A stretch of DNA of 64,000 nucleotides from Micromonospora sp. Llam0 (GCF_003751085.1 NZ_RJJY01000002.1:744001-808000), one strand, 5' to 3'; counted from the first letter of the stretch, positions 52,575 through 61,219 are shown. Program-made: numbers and translations. The notes: generated by a model not told the origin, from the sequence alone.

Positions 52575-53340
52575 GTCAGCGCCGCTTTCTCGATCATCTC
52601 GCGGGACTCCGCGATGGGCAGGGCGTAGCTGCGGACATCTTCCCACACCTGTTCGAGCCGACGCACCCGTTGCGGATCATCGATGGGCTCGCCGCCGAAG
52701 TGGGTGTCCAGGTAGCCCACCCTCCGGTCGTGCACCGTGCCGAGCACGAACGGACCGTTGAGCCCGGCGTACGCCCCGGCGGTGGCCGGCACGACGTGCA
52801 CCCGCACGTTGGGCCGGTCGCAGGCGGCTGCGAGCGCGGTCAACTGCTCCACCATCACGTCCGGCGAGCCGACCTGTCGGTGCAGCACCGACCGGTCCAG
52901 CACCGCGATGAAGTGCGCCGGATTGTCCGCCCGGGTGATGATCTCCTGCCGGGCCAGTCGGTTGGCCAGTGACGTCTCGACATCGTCGACCGGGCCGACG
53001 TCGGTGAGCAGCTGTCGGGCGTATGCCTCGGTCTGCAGCAGCCCCGGCACGACGGAGAGTTCGAAGTAGCGAGGATGCTCGCCTGCGCCTCGTTCTCGGC
53101 CCACGAGCGCAGGAACGGGGCGATCGACTGCCCGCGCGCCTGGGCCGCCAGCCGCTGGATCCGGTCGCCGGTCTCGAAGACGCCGTCGAGTGCCTTGGCG
53201 ATCGCCGGCACCGGGATGAGCCGCCCCGCCTCGTAGCTGCCGATCGACGACCCACTCACCCCGACCAGCGCGCCGAGCTGCTCCTGCGACAGCCCTCGCG
53301 CGGTCCGCTCCTTGCGGATGGCCTCCTGCAAGTCGATCAT
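52565..53340 (-). pseudogene. XRE/DUF5753 (Scr1-type) regulator with a frameshift
   Basis: The N-terminal frame (from ATG 53340) gives the HTH RTARGLSQEQLGALVGVSGS with the following SSIGSYEAGRLIPV, and continues to FLRSWAENEAQASIL. The rest, RYFELSVVPGLLQTEAYARQ through MIEKAALTWS, is in another frame. The join RYFELS needs one base more at about 53070-53074. The gene would be about 259 residues if repaired. Either the gene has decayed or the base is a sequencing error. GGGGG lies before the start, and the DUF397 gene follows. Confidence 0.78.
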
Positions 53341-53717
53341 TATCGGCCCCCTTATCAGATTCGTAGGAACTCTCCGAGAACCCTCCGACTCCCACATCTT
53401 CCATCGCATGGGGTGGGTAGTCCAGGGTGGAGGGGTAGGAAGTTGAGAAAGCAAGATCCACGGAGGACCGAGCCCCCGGGGCGCGTGCGAGAAAACCATT
53501 TCACGGTCACGTCCGTCAACACCGGAACAGCCAGGAACCCCCGTGCCATGGCCGCTCCGGTGCTGGTCCGTGGCCACGACGCGGCCGACACCGCGTTCCC
53601 GCAAGTAACACCGAAATGGAGTACGCACGCGCCCCGGGCCCCTATCCGATCGATCCGCCGTGAATCGAAGACTGCCCTGGTTGCCGTACTGCCGAGGAGG
53701 GCTGCGGTGATTGGGGC

Positions 53718-53757
53718 GGGGTGGCCCGGCCGGTTCGGCAAGCGGCCGGGCCACCCC
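53718..53757 (+). other. perfect 15-base-pair hairpin in the leader of the DivIVA-like gene
   Basis: GGGGTGGCCCGGCCG (53718-53732) and its complement at 53743-53757 flank a 10-base loop. It lies 36 bases before the ATG at 53794 and just before its GGAGG, so it is in the 5' region of that gene and not after another. It could be an attenuator or a terminator for an unseen upstream transcript. The rest of the 453-base divergent gap (53341-53793) shows no other feature. Confidence 0.55.
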
Positions 53758-53793
53758 TTCCACCCACCCGACACGCAAGGGGAGGAAAACGCG

Positions 53794-54171
53794 ATGCGAA
53801 AACCGTGGCGACGGTGGCGGGTCCGCTGGCAACGGCGGCGGACGGTGTCCCTGCCACCGCGTGACTGGCCCGGCGGCAACGGCGTGTACCGCGTACCCGC
53901 GAATGGCCGCAACCAGCGGCCGACCGGATACCGGCCGATCCGGCCCTGGCAGGTCCGCAGCCAGCACTTCCGCACAGCGAGCCGGCGCGCCCACGGACGC
54001 GGGCTCGATCCGGGCGACGTCGCCGTGTTCTTCGACCGCGTCGCCCACGACCTCGGCGTCCTCTACGCCGAGCTCGACCGCACGTACGAACAGAACGACC
54101 GGATCAAGGACGCGCTGCGCCGCTGGCAGAGCGGCCACGCCGCGACCGCCACCCCGTCCGGCTACCGCTGA
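53794..54171 (+). CDS. small DivIVA-domain-like protein
   Basis: The 125-residue protein has a basic Arg/Trp-rich N-terminal half (MRKPWRRWRVRWQRRR). Its C-terminal helix reads LDPGDVAVFFDRVAHDLGVL then YAELDRTYEQNDRIKDALRR, which matches the DivIVA/Wag31 coiled-coil pattern. Such short proteins are common in Micromonosporaceae and may bind membranes or polar-growth proteins, which is inference. GGAGG lies 8 bases before the ATG. Confidence 0.72.
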   Translation: MRKPWRRWRVRWQRRRTVSLPPRDWPGGNGVYRVPANGRNQRPTGYRPIRPWQVRSQHFRTASRRAHGRGLDPGDVAVFFDRVAHDLGVLYAELDRTYEQNDRIKDALRRWQSGHAATATPSGYR

Positions 54172-54235
54172 CCGACAAAGACGTCGTCGGCGCGAATAAC
54201 CATGTTCGTCTGTGGACACCACTACCATCGGTCCA

Positions 54236-54571
54236 ATGACCGACGACTTCTACTGCGAACAGGCACTCAGCGGCAAGACCCCGATCCAGGTCGTGGCCGA
54301 GACCGCCCACGTGCTCGCCTTCCATCACACCCGGCCCTTCTGGCCCGTCCATATCGTAGTCGTCCCCAAACGCCATATCCCGTCGCTGGTAGACTTGGGT
54401 GACGCCGACATCTCCGAGGTTCACCAAGTGCTGGCCGTCGTCCGCGATATCGCGGCACAGGTCACCGCCGAACACGGCACAGCTCGCGTCCTTACAAACC
54501 TCGGCGCATACCAGGACTCCAAACACCTGCACTTCCACGTGAACAGCGGCGAGCCGTTGCGTCACGGCTGA
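54236..54571 (+). CDS. HIT-family (histidine triad) nucleotide-binding protein
   Basis: The 111-residue protein has the HIT fold: DFYCEQALSGKTPIQVVAET, VHIVVVPKRHIPSLVDL, and the triad HLHFHVNSG near the end, whose three His carry the catalytic centre (family form H-x-H-x-H). HINT enzymes hydrolyse adenosine phosphoramidates or similar nucleotides. ATG 54236 gives the usual length; GTG 54212 adds eight residues. It stands alone. Confidence 0.85.
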   Translation: MTDDFYCEQALSGKTPIQVVAETAHVLAFHHTRPFWPVHIVVVPKRHIPSLVDLGDADISEVHQVLAVVRDIAAQVTAEHGTARVLTNLGAYQDSKHLHFHVNSGEPLRHG

Positions 54572-54831
54572 TGAACACCACCGCCAGCGCAATCATTGCT
54601 GACCCGCGTTGCAAACCTGCCTGATCGCCGAGCATCCGGCGGGGCGACTCGCAGCCTGTCGGCGTCCTCGGTGTCCGCGCTGGCGGCTGCGGAGACGACC
54701 GGGTCCCGCCTTCGACCGAGTTCGCCGGCTCGATCAACATCGACTTCCGGCGCGGCACCTGCATGCTGGAAGCGCCGGTCGACGACGAACGGGGAATGGT
54801 CGTGGGGATCAGCACCGAGGCCGGTAGAGGT
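54572..54831 (+). other. gene-free stretch with a possible coding fragment
   Basis: No complete gene is seen. Bases 54715-54830 read on the plus strand give TEFAGSINIDFRRGTCMLEA followed by PVDDERGMVVGISTEAG, which looks like a real protein piece with codon use like its neighbours, but it has no start and ends in the VapB promoter. I do not recognise the parent family. Confidence 0.35.
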
Positions 54832-54840
54832 GTATATACT
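54832..54840 (+). promoter_or_regulatory. -10 element and palindrome upstream of vapBC
   Basis: GTATATAC (54832-54839) is a perfect 8-base palindrome that overlaps TATACT (54835-54840), a good -10 hexamer. It lies 34 bases before the VapB start. A VapB-VapC complex bound here would block its own promoter. Confidence 0.55.
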
Positions 54841-54873
54841 CGGGAGCATCCAGCATTCACAAGGAGGTAGACG

Positions 54874-55092
54874 TTGAAGACGGTGATCGACCTGGACGAG
54901 GAGTTGCTGGACCGCGCCCGTCGTGAACTCGGGACCAGCACCAAGAAGGAGACGATCCACGAGGCGCTGCGTCTGGTCGCCGAACGCGGGGCCCGACTGG
55001 CTGCGATCCAGGAGCTCATGTCCATCGACCGGGACTGGGACGGCATCGTCGATGACGACAAGACGCCCACCAGCGGCCGAGACGCGGCGTGA
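54874..55092 (+). CDS. VapB-type antitoxin (type II TA, Arc/AbrB-like short)
   Basis: The 72-residue protein opens MKTVIDLDEELLDRARRELG followed by TSTKKETIHEALRLVAE, the ribbon-helix-helix of actinobacterial VapB antitoxins. The C-terminal tail is acidic (IDRDWDGIVDDDK). It starts with TTG, but AAGGAGGT lies 5 bases before it, so the start is firm. Its end overlaps the toxin start by 4 bases. Confidence 0.92.
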   Translation: MKTVIDLDEELLDRARRELGTSTKKETIHEALRLVAERGARLAAIQELMSIDRDWDGIVDDDKTPTSGRDAA

Positions 55093-55517
55093 ACATCCCC
55101 CGAGGGCTGTACCTGATCGATACCTCGGCCTGGGCCCGGATGTCCGCACCGGCAGTGAACAAGCGGCTCGTCATGATCCTGCAGGAAGGGGCAGCAGCGA
55201 CCTGTCTCCCGCTGGACCTCGAAGACGGTCGCAGCGCTCGCAACTTCCGGGACGCGATGGCAATCCGCGCCCGCCGGGCCGAAATCATGACCGATCTGCC
55301 AATCAACTCGGCAGTCGCCACTCGGGCCCGGGACATCCAGGTAGCGCTGACCAGACGCGGGTACCACCGGGCGGCCAGCCCGGTCGATCTGATCGCCGCC
55401 GCGGCAGCGGCTGAGCACGGCGCGACAGTCCTGCACTACGACCGTGACTTCGACCTGATCACCGAGGCGGGCGGACCGCGCAGTGAGTGGATCGCGCCCG
55501 CCGGGACACTCCGGTAG
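55089..55517 (+). CDS. VapC-type PIN-domain toxin
   Basis: The 142-residue PIN protein has Asp in YLIDTSAWARM, a Glu-containing second element LDLEDGRSARNF, Asp in SPVDLIAAAAAAEHG and Asp in LHYDRDFDLI. It is a predicted ribonuclease controlled by the VapB antitoxin encoded immediately upstream. GTG 55089 overlaps the antitoxin stop. Confidence 0.92.
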   Translation: MNIPRGLYLIDTSAWARMSAPAVNKRLVMILQEGAAATCLPLDLEDGRSARNFRDAMAIRARRAEIMTDLPINSAVATRARDIQVALTRRGYHRAASPVDLIAAAAAAEHGATVLHYDRDFDLITEAGGPRSEWIAPAGTLR

Positions 55518-55537
55518 TTACACCGGCTCCTGCCGCG

Positions 55538-56101
55538 TCAGCGGGTCGCGGGGTTGGCGGCGAGCATGGCGCAGAACAGGGCTCCCTGCTCGATCGCGTC
55601 GTCCAGGGCGACATGCTCATGCTCGTGCTCGCCGAACCACTCGCGGGGCATGGTCCGCTTCGACGTCGTCCGGTAGCCGGTGCCCATCAGCGCCATGGCG
55701 TACGTCTTGATGTCCAGTGCCGAGTGGGAGAACGGGCTCGATCCGGTGAAGCGGATCAGGTACCAGTAGACGAACATGAAGTCGTACGCCGCCGGGTAGC
55801 CGATGAACACCGGCCGCCCCGGTAGCTGGGCCAGCCACTCCGTGTACCGGGCCATCGCGGCCGCCGGTTCCTCCTGGTCGGCCCGGCACGCCGCCCACGC
55901 CTCCGGCTGCGTCTCCCACCACGCCATCGTCTGCGGGGCACCGCTGGCGCCGGGCAGCGTGACCAGGTTGGCGCTGAACGTGCCGACCAGCTCCTTGTCT
56001 GCCGTGTACGCCGCCGAGGCGAGGCTCAGCATCGAGTGCGGGCCGGGGATCGGCCCGTCCGCCTCGACGTCCGTACTGACGTAGATCTCCGCTTGTGCCA
56101 T
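55538..56101 (-). CDS. DEDD-type 3'-5' exonuclease
   Basis: The 187-residue protein is a single exonuclease domain. Exo I is STDVEADGP (Asp/Glu), Exo II is in [18 protein letters not shown] and Exo III is in [12 protein letters not shown] (His and Asp). [12 protein letters not shown] supports the DEDDh group of 3'-5' exoribonucleases. It may trim RNA or single-stranded DNA. It converges on the VapC gene across 20 bases. Confidence 0.85.
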   Translation of the reverse strand: MAQAEIYVSTDVEADGPIPGPHSMLSLASAAYTADKELVGTFSANLVTLPGASGAPQTMAWWETQPEAWAACRADQEEPAAAMARYTEWLAQLPGRPVFIGYPAAYDFMFVYWYLIRFTGSSPFSHSALDIKTYAMALMGTGYRTTSKRTMPREWFGEHEHEHVALDDAIEQGALFCAMLAANPATR

Positions 56102-56190
56102 GCCAGCACCGTACGGCAGCCCTACCCCGCCGCCACCCGCGACAGCGCATCGCCGCCGCCCGCACAGGCAACCATCGCCGCCCCACAGCG

Positions 56191-56247
56191 CGAGTTGAAG
56201 GCCAGATACCTCACACCGGCGTTTTGAGGTGTCTGAGCTTCAACTCG
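56191..56247. repeat. 57-base hairpin repeat, copy A (REP-like)
   Basis: The element starts CGAGTTGAAGGCCAGATACC and ends GTGTCTGAGCTTCAACTCG. Its arms fold into a long hairpin: GAGTTGAAG with CTTCAACTC outside, and GATACCTCA with TGAGGTGTC inside. Copy B lies 175 bases downstream with six to seven differences, mostly compensating. It lies about 90 bases upstream of the exonuclease gene start. Confidence 0.85.
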
Positions 56248-56365
56248 TCCAGGCACTGAGTGGGCGACGGTCGACTCAGCGTGCCAGCGCCGCACACTGC
56301 ACGTTTTATCCGACTATGCCCCTTCACGAAGACGCCCTCGGCGCGGCTTTAGCCGGTACCGCCCA

Positions 56366-56422
56366 CGAGTTGAAGCTGAGATACCTCACGCCAGCGTTTT
56401 GAGGTGTCTGACCTTCAACTCG
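56366..56422. repeat. 57-base hairpin repeat, copy B (REP-like)
   Basis: The element starts CGAGTTGAAGCTGAGATACC and ends GTGTCTGACCTTCAACTCG. It is the same length and orientation as copy A at 56191. The conserved arms and same-length spacing suggest a family of short dispersed elements, such as REP or a MITE, rather than simple terminators. It is 82 bases beyond the end of the GH43 gene. Confidence 0.85.
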
Positions 56423-56503
56423 CGGTGGAGGCGGTGGGCAGGACGCGGTGGGCGGGGCACGGTGGGCGCCGGGGGGTACGTGGGACGCGGGCGGAGATGG
56501 TGG

Positions 56504-57961
56504 TCAGCTGAGGGCGAAGGTGGCCGAGGTGCGGCCGGCGGCGTCCGGTACGGCTTCCAGGTAGAGCAGGCCGTCACGGTGCCGGACGTACTGGCCGGGG
56601 AAGTTGACCGACTCCAGCGACAGTTTGCCGGCGTCGGCCAGCCCGGCGCGGGCCATGAACGTGGCGTCCTGCCGGAACAGGTTGGACCCGTCGTTGGCCT
56701 CCACCCAGATCTGGTGGTTGCGGTGCCGCAGGTAGTAGCCGGGGAAGTTGGTCGACTCCAGCGAGATGCCGGCCGAGTTGGCCAGCCCGGGGACGACCCG
56801 GAACTGCGAGTCGGCCAAATTCGTTACATTGGCCTCAAGGCGGACCCGGTACTCCCAGTGCCGCAGGTAGCGGTCCGGCTGGTCGTGGGCGCTGAGCCGG
56901 ACCGGGGTGGCACCGTCCGGCACCGGTACGCCGAAGTTCGGCGTGCCGTCGGCGTTCCAGTAGACCTTCTGGACCCGGGTACGCCGGTTGGGGTCGTTCA
57001 ACGGGTCGTAGCCGTTTCCGAGGTACCGCTCGTAGTCGCGGGAGTGGTAGACGATCACGTCGCTGCCGTCCTCGGCGACGGTGAACGAGTTGTGCCCCGG
57101 GCCCCACTGGCCGGTCCGGCTGTTGCTGGCCAGCACCGGGTTCGGGCTCTTGGTCCACGATGACGCGTTCAGCAGGTTGCTGCTGGCCGACGCGGTGAGC
57201 AGCCCGACGGCGTAGTTGGCGTCGGTGGCGCTGGCCGAGTAGGTCATGAAGACTCGGCCGTTTCGGATGATCACCGCTGGGCCTTCGTTGACCCGGTAGC
57301 CGCGGGTCTCCCAGGCGTACGTCGGGGTGCTGATCATGACCGGGGTGCCGGTGTAGGTCCACGGGTTCACCATCCGGGCCAGGTAGATGCTGGAGTTGCT
57401 GCCGGCGTACTCGGCCCAGGCCAGGTAGCGGACTCCGTTGTGCACGAAGGTGGTGGCGTCCAGGGAGAAGCCGGGGCGCGGCGGCTGGATCTGGCCGCGT
57501 TCGATCCACGGTCCGTCGAGCGGGTTGGCGGCGGCGGACTCCAGCACGTACGGGCGGATGGCCCAGATGTCCTCGGCCCGGCCGGCGGCGAAGTGGATGT
57601 ACCACCTGCCGTCGATGAAGTGCAGTTCCGGTGCCCAGATGTGCGCACCCATCTCGCCGGTGGCGTGCTTGCGCCAGATCACCCGCTCGGTGGCGGTGGC
57701 CAGGCCCTGCAGGGTGGTGGCCCGGCGCATGACGATGCGGTCGTACTCGGGGACGGTGGCGACGAAGTAGTAGTAGCCGTCGGTGTGCCGGTGGACGTGC
57801 GGGTCGGCCCGCTGTTCGACGATCGGGTTGGTGAACTGGACGGTGGGTGGGACCGCAGCCGCGAGGGCAGCCGGGGCGGTGACCACAGCCGTGGTGGCTG
57901 CGGCCACCAGTGCGGCGGTCGCCGCCGCCAGCCAGTTGACCGTGGATCGCGATCGTCTCAT
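56504..57961 (-). CDS. secreted GH43 arabinofuranosidase/xylosidase with AbfB-type C-terminal domain
   Basis: The 485-residue protein has a Sec signal peptide (AAATAALVAAATTAVVTAPA, cleaved near residue 36). A five-bladed GH43 domain follows, with catalytic acids Asp in VEQRADPHVHRH and Glu in RGYRVNEGPAVII and the pKa-modulating Asp in FSLDATTF. The C-terminal beta-trefoil shows AbfB/CBM42-like repeats (SLESTNFPGYYLRHRN, SLESVNFPGQYVRHRD). It probably removes arabinose from plant polysaccharide outside the cell. ATG 57961 has GAAGGG eight bases before it. A LacI-type operator lies upstream. Confidence 0.92.
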   Translation of the reverse strand: MRRSRSTVNWLAAATAALVAAATTAVVTAPAALAAAVPPTVQFTNPIVEQRADPHVHRHTDGYYYFVATVPEYDRIVMRRATTLQGLATATERVIWRKHATGEMGAHIWAPELHFIDGRWYIHFAAGRAEDIWAIRPYVLESAAANPLDGPWIERGQIQPPRPGFSLDATTFVHNGVRYLAWAEYAGSNSSIYLARMVNPWTYTGTPVMISTPTYAWETRGYRVNEGPAVIIRNGRVFMTYSASATDANYAVGLLTASASSNLLNASSWTKSPNPVLASNSRTGQWGPGHNSFTVAEDGSDVIVYHSRDYERYLGNGYDPLNDPNRRTRVQKVYWNADGTPNFGVPVPDGATPVRLSAHDQPDRYLRHWEYRVRLEANVTNLADSQFRVVPGLANSAGISLESTNFPGYYLRHRNHQIWVEANDGSNLFRQDATFMARAGLADAGKLSLESVNFPGQYVRHRDGLLYLEAVPDAAGRTSATFALS

Positions 57962-58001
57962 GGTCGACACCCTTCGCAGTCATCATCTTCGATGCGAACA
58001 G

Positions 58002-58015
58002 TGTTAGCGCTCACA
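58002..58015. promoter_or_regulatory. LacI-type operator upstream of the GH43 gene
   Basis: TGTTAGCGCTCACA is an imperfect palindrome around AGCGCT, the shape of LacI-family operators, 41 bases before the GH43 start. It differs from the ceb-like palindrome at 21745, so another LacI-type repressor probably reads it. Confidence 0.65.
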
Positions 58016-58054
58016 CAATCCCGGTCAAGAGGATGTGTCATTTTCACGAAACAA

Positions 58055-58094
58055 TTCGGCGGGGCGGCGGGAAGATTCCCGCCGCCCCGCCGAA
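58055..58094. terminator. perfect 17-base-pair hairpin after the small HhH-like gene
   Basis: TTCGGCGGGGCGGCGGG (58055-58071) pairs perfectly with 58078-58094 over a 6-base loop. It lies 54 bases beyond the stop of the gene at 58148 and before the GH43 promoter, insulating the two. Confidence 0.82.
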
Positions 58095-58147
58095 ACACCG
58101 TCCGGACTCGCTCCGGCGACGAGACGCGACCGAGGCCGCCGGTACGG

Positions 58148-58366
58148 CTACTCGCCGCCGAGATTGACCAGCGCCTGCGCGGTCCGGAAGTACGGGTTCC
58201 GGCCGAGGTCGCCGACGGTGACGATGCCGAAGGCATCCTTGAGCAGCTTGGCGTCGCTCTCGCTGACGCCCTTCAGCGCGGCGACCGGCGCGGCGACGAT
58301 CTCGGCCAGGGACTTGTCCTGGTAGGCCTTGTCGACCAGCGTGGTCAGGTCAGCGGTGACCGGCAT
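58148..58366 (-). CDS. small conserved helical protein, helix-hairpin-helix-like
   Basis: The 72-residue protein reads AYQDKSLAEIVAAPVAALKG then VSESDAKLLKDAFGIVTVGD, the pattern of a helix-hairpin-helix/SAM-like motif as in some DNA-repair proteins and short actinobacterial proteins. It ends YFRTAQALVNLGGE. Function unknown. AAGGAG precedes the ATG at 58366. It lies downstream of the Spo0M-like gene on the same strand, separated by 112 bases. Confidence 0.7.
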   Translation of the reverse strand: MPVTADLTTLVDKAYQDKSLAEIVAAPVAALKGVSESDAKLLKDAFGIVTVGDLGRNPYFRTAQALVNLGGE

Positions 58367-58478
58367 CCTGTTTGTTCTCCTTACTCGGGGGGATACGACC
58401 CGACCCACCCCGGGCCGGGCCGGGCCGGGCCTCGAGATCAGCTGTCTGCAGCGCTGACTCGGGAGGCACGGACAGCCG

Positions 58479-59459
58479 CTACTCCTCGGACTCTTCTTCC
58501 TCGGGTTCGTCTTCCTCGTCATCGCCGCCGATGACGTCGAAGACCTCCTCGGCGACCATGCCGGCGGCGAAACCGGCGAGGGCGCCGCCGGCCGCACCGG
58601 CGAGCACGCCGCCCATCCCGGAGCCACCGTCCTCGTGTCCACCGTGGTGCCCGCCATGACCACCGCCGTAGCCGCCGAGCAGCGCGTGTCGCTGCTCCAG
58701 CGACTGCCGCAGCCAGGAGTCCACCAGGGCGATCCAGTCGATGCTCTCGGCGGCCGTGTGCTCGACCCGGTAGTGGCCGTACGCGTCGTGGCCGGGGGTG
58801 AACAGCCCGGCCTTCTTGTCGAACTCCAGGACCACGGTCACCCCGTGCGGGTCGGCGACGAAGGTCAGCTCGACCTGGCTGACCCCCGGGTACTGCGGTG
58901 CCGACGCGTACTCGATCTCCTGGTAGAACGGCATCGTCTGGGGCAGGCCGGCCAACTGGCCATGCTCCAGGTCGGCACCGGTGAACGGCAGTCCGAGCGC
59001 GGCGAACGCCTCCAGGATCCGCTCCTGCACCGGCAGTGGATAGACGTGCACGTCGTCGAGGTCGCCCGGGTCGATGGCGCCGCGGACCCAGATCTTGGTA
59101 CGCAGGCCCATGGTCATGCCGGGCAGCCGCTGACCGTACATGTCGGTGACCGGTGTCTCCCACGGCACGTCGATCTCGAACGGCAGCGACAGCTGCTGCC
59201 CGGCGGCGAGACGCAGCTCGCCACAGACCGGCACCCGGTGGAACTCGACCGTACCGTCGTACTCCTCGTCGTCGGTCTCCATCTCGACCCGGGTGACCAG
59301 CGCGACGGTGATCTGGTCGATCTCCACCTCGTGGTCGCCGCCGGTGATGTCGACCTGGCCGGCCAGGGTCAGGCCGGGGCGGGTGCTGGCGTTGGACAAG
59401 ACGGTGTCGACAGTCGGTCCACCGACTCCGAAGGCTCGGAGCATCCGTTTGAAGACCAC
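58479..59459 (-). CDS. Spo0M-like sporulation-control protein (arrestin fold)
   Basis: The 326-residue protein has the Spo0M/arrestin-like double beta-sandwich (GQVDITGGDHEVEIDQITVA, SLPFEIDVPWETPVTDMYGQ, TKIWVRGAIDPGDLDDVHVY). It then has a C-terminal extension with a Gly/His-rich tract (GGYGGGHGGHHGGHEDGG), a hydrophobic Gly/Ala stretch (LAGAAGGALAGFAAGMVA) and a very acidic tail (DDEEDEPEEEESEE). Spo0M proteins influence sporulation or cell envelope processes. The His/acidic tail may bind metal, which is inference. ATG 59459 is preceded by GGGAGAG. Confidence 0.88.
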   Translation of the reverse strand: MVFKRMLRAFGVGGPTVDTVLSNASTRPGLTLAGQVDITGGDHEVEIDQITVALVTRVEMETDDEEYDGTVEFHRVPVCGELRLAAGQQLSLPFEIDVPWETPVTDMYGQRLPGMTMGLRTKIWVRGAIDPGDLDDVHVYPLPVQERILEAFAALGLPFTGADLEHGQLAGLPQTMPFYQEIEYASAPQYPGVSQVELTFVADPHGVTVVLEFDKKAGLFTPGHDAYGHYRVEHTAAESIDWIALVDSWLRQSLEQRHALLGGYGGGHGGHHGGHEDGGSGMGGVLAGAAGGALAGFAAGMVAEEVFDVIGGDDEEDEPEEEESEE

Positions 59460-59764
59460 GTGGCTATCTCTCCCTGGCGGTACGCTGGCGCGATCCCCGG
59501 GCGCGCCGATCGTTGCCGCACAACATGATCAGATATGTCTATTTTGGAACCGGGGTTGTCGACGATGCTAGCGGGACAGCCTGAGAGGTTGCTGAACAGC
59601 AGATATCAAGTACGCAAAGTAATTTTGCGAATACTTCTCGCTATTGTTCTCAGTGAACTCGCAGGTTGGCGCAGCGTCCGCCTGTCTATGCTGAGAACCA
59701 TGCCTACCGCCAGCGACCCTCCCAGTCCCGGCCGCCCCGTCATCCCTGAGGGAGTGACCGGGCG
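59460..59764. other. divergent intergenic region with a short inverted repeat and leader frame
   Basis: The 305-base gap between the divergent spo0M-like and CNNM genes is AT-rich from 59580 to 59660. It holds AAGTACGCAAA (59608-59618) facing TTTGCGAATACTT (59624-59636), an inverted repeat with one extra base. A 22-codon frame starting MPTASDPPSPGRP ends at 59768, overlapping the CNNM start. Either may be a control element; neither is proven. Confidence 0.4.
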
Positions 59765-61219
59765 GTGATGGAGTGGGCGCTGTTGGGCGTCGCGGTGCTG
59801 CTGGTCGCAGCCAACGCCGTGTTCGTCGCCGCCGAGTTCGCCTTCGTGACGGTCGACCGGGCGACCGTGGAACGGCAGGCCGCCGCCGGTGACCGCCGCT
59901 CGGCGGGCCTGCTGCGCGGCCTGCGGACGCTGTCCACCCAGCTGTCCGGCGCCCAGCTCGGCATCACCGTGACCAGCCTGGTCGTCGGCTTTCTCGCCGA
60001 GCCGTCACTGGCCACCCTGCTACGCGGCCCGCTCGGGCTCACCGGCCTGCCGGACGGCGCGACCACCGCACTCTCGCTGACGCTGGCGCTGATCCTGGCC
60101 ACCGGCTTTCAAATGACCTTCGGCGAGCTGGTGCCGAAGAACTGGGCGATCGCCGAACCGTTGCGGGTCGGCCGGGCGGTCGCCGGTGCGCAGCGCGGCT
60201 TCACCGCCGCCGCCGGGCCGCTGATCCGGTTTCTCAACGGTACGGCCAACCGGATCCTGCGGGCGTTCGGCATCGAGCCCACCGAGGAGCTGGCGTCCGC
60301 CCGTACGCCTCAGGAGCTGGCGTCGCTGGTCAGCCGCTCTGGCGAGGAAGGCACCCTGGACGCGGAGACCGCCGAGTTGGTCTCCCGGTCGATCGACTTC
60401 GGCGAACGGACCGCCGCAGACGTGATGACTCCCCGACCCCGGGTCCGGTTCGTCACCGCCGACGCACCTGTGGCCGAGGTGCTGCGGCTGGCCGCCGCCA
60501 CCGGACACGCCCGCTTCCCGGTCACCGGCACCGGAGTCGACGAGGTGCTCGGCGCCGTGCATTTCAAGCATGCCCTCGCCGTACCGACCGGGGAACGCGA
60601 CACCCGGACCGTGCGGTCCGTGATGGTCGAGCTGCCCGAGGTACCGGAGACTGCTGAGCTGGACCCGCTGCTCGGCACGCTGCGCAGCCGGGGACTGCAG
60701 ATGGCCGTGGTGGTCGACGAGTACGGCGGCACCGCCGGCATCGTCACCCTGGAGGACCTGGTCGAGGAGATCGTCGGGGAGATCGCCGACGAACAGGACC
60801 GGCCGACCGGCCGACACCAGCGCGCCGCCGACGGTTCATGGCAGCTCTCCGGCCTGCTGCGGCCCGACGAGGCGGCCCGGCTGACCGGGCTCGACCTGCC
60901 GGAGGGCCGGATCTCCGACACCCTCGGCGGGGTGATCATCGAGGAGCTCGGTCGGCTGCCCCGGGTCGGTGACACCGTCACGGTCGTCGCCGATGATCGG
61001 GAACACCCGGACCCGGACGGGCTGCCCACGTCCGTACCCGTGGAACTGACCGTGACCAGGGTCGACGGCCGCCGCGCCGACCGGCTGCTGCTGCGCCGCG
61101 CCGATGCCGCCGTCAAGGCCGGCTCGTCCGGCGGGCTCCCGGACGGGCAGCGGAACGCAGATCGGACCGGACACCGCAACGGCCGCTCGACCGGGAGTCC
61201 GAAGGGGACGGCGTCATGA
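59765..61219 (+). CDS. HlyC/CorC (CNNM/CBS) family membrane protein, long form
   Basis: The 484-residue protein has an N-terminal CNNM/DUF21 domain with four hydrophobic segments (residues 4-150), two CBS domains (about 215-340, with MTPRPRVRFVTADAP and VVVDEYGGTAGIVTLEDLVE) and a C-terminal CorC_HlyC domain. Members help magnesium or other cation export or regulation at the membrane. The GTG at 59765 is followed directly by ATG. It overlaps the next gene by 4 bases, so both are one operon. Confidence 0.92.
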   Translation: MMEWALLGVAVLLVAANAVFVAAEFAFVTVDRATVERQAAAGDRRSAGLLRGLRTLSTQLSGAQLGITVTSLVVGFLAEPSLATLLRGPLGLTGLPDGATTALSLTLALILATGFQMTFGELVPKNWAIAEPLRVGRAVAGAQRGFTAAAGPLIRFLNGTANRILRAFGIEPTEELASARTPQELASLVSRSGEEGTLDAETAELVSRSIDFGERTAADVMTPRPRVRFVTADAPVAEVLRLAAATGHARFPVTGTGVDEVLGAVHFKHALAVPTGERDTRTVRSVMVELPEVPETAELDPLLGTLRSRGLQMAVVVDEYGGTAGIVTLEDLVEEIVGEIADEQDRPTGRHQRAADGSWQLSGLLRPDEAARLTGLDLPEGRISDTLGGVIIEELGRLPRVGDTVTVVADDREHPDPDGLPTSVPVELTVTRVDGRRADRLLLRRADAAVKAGSSGGLPDGQRNADRTGHRNGRSTGSPKGTAS

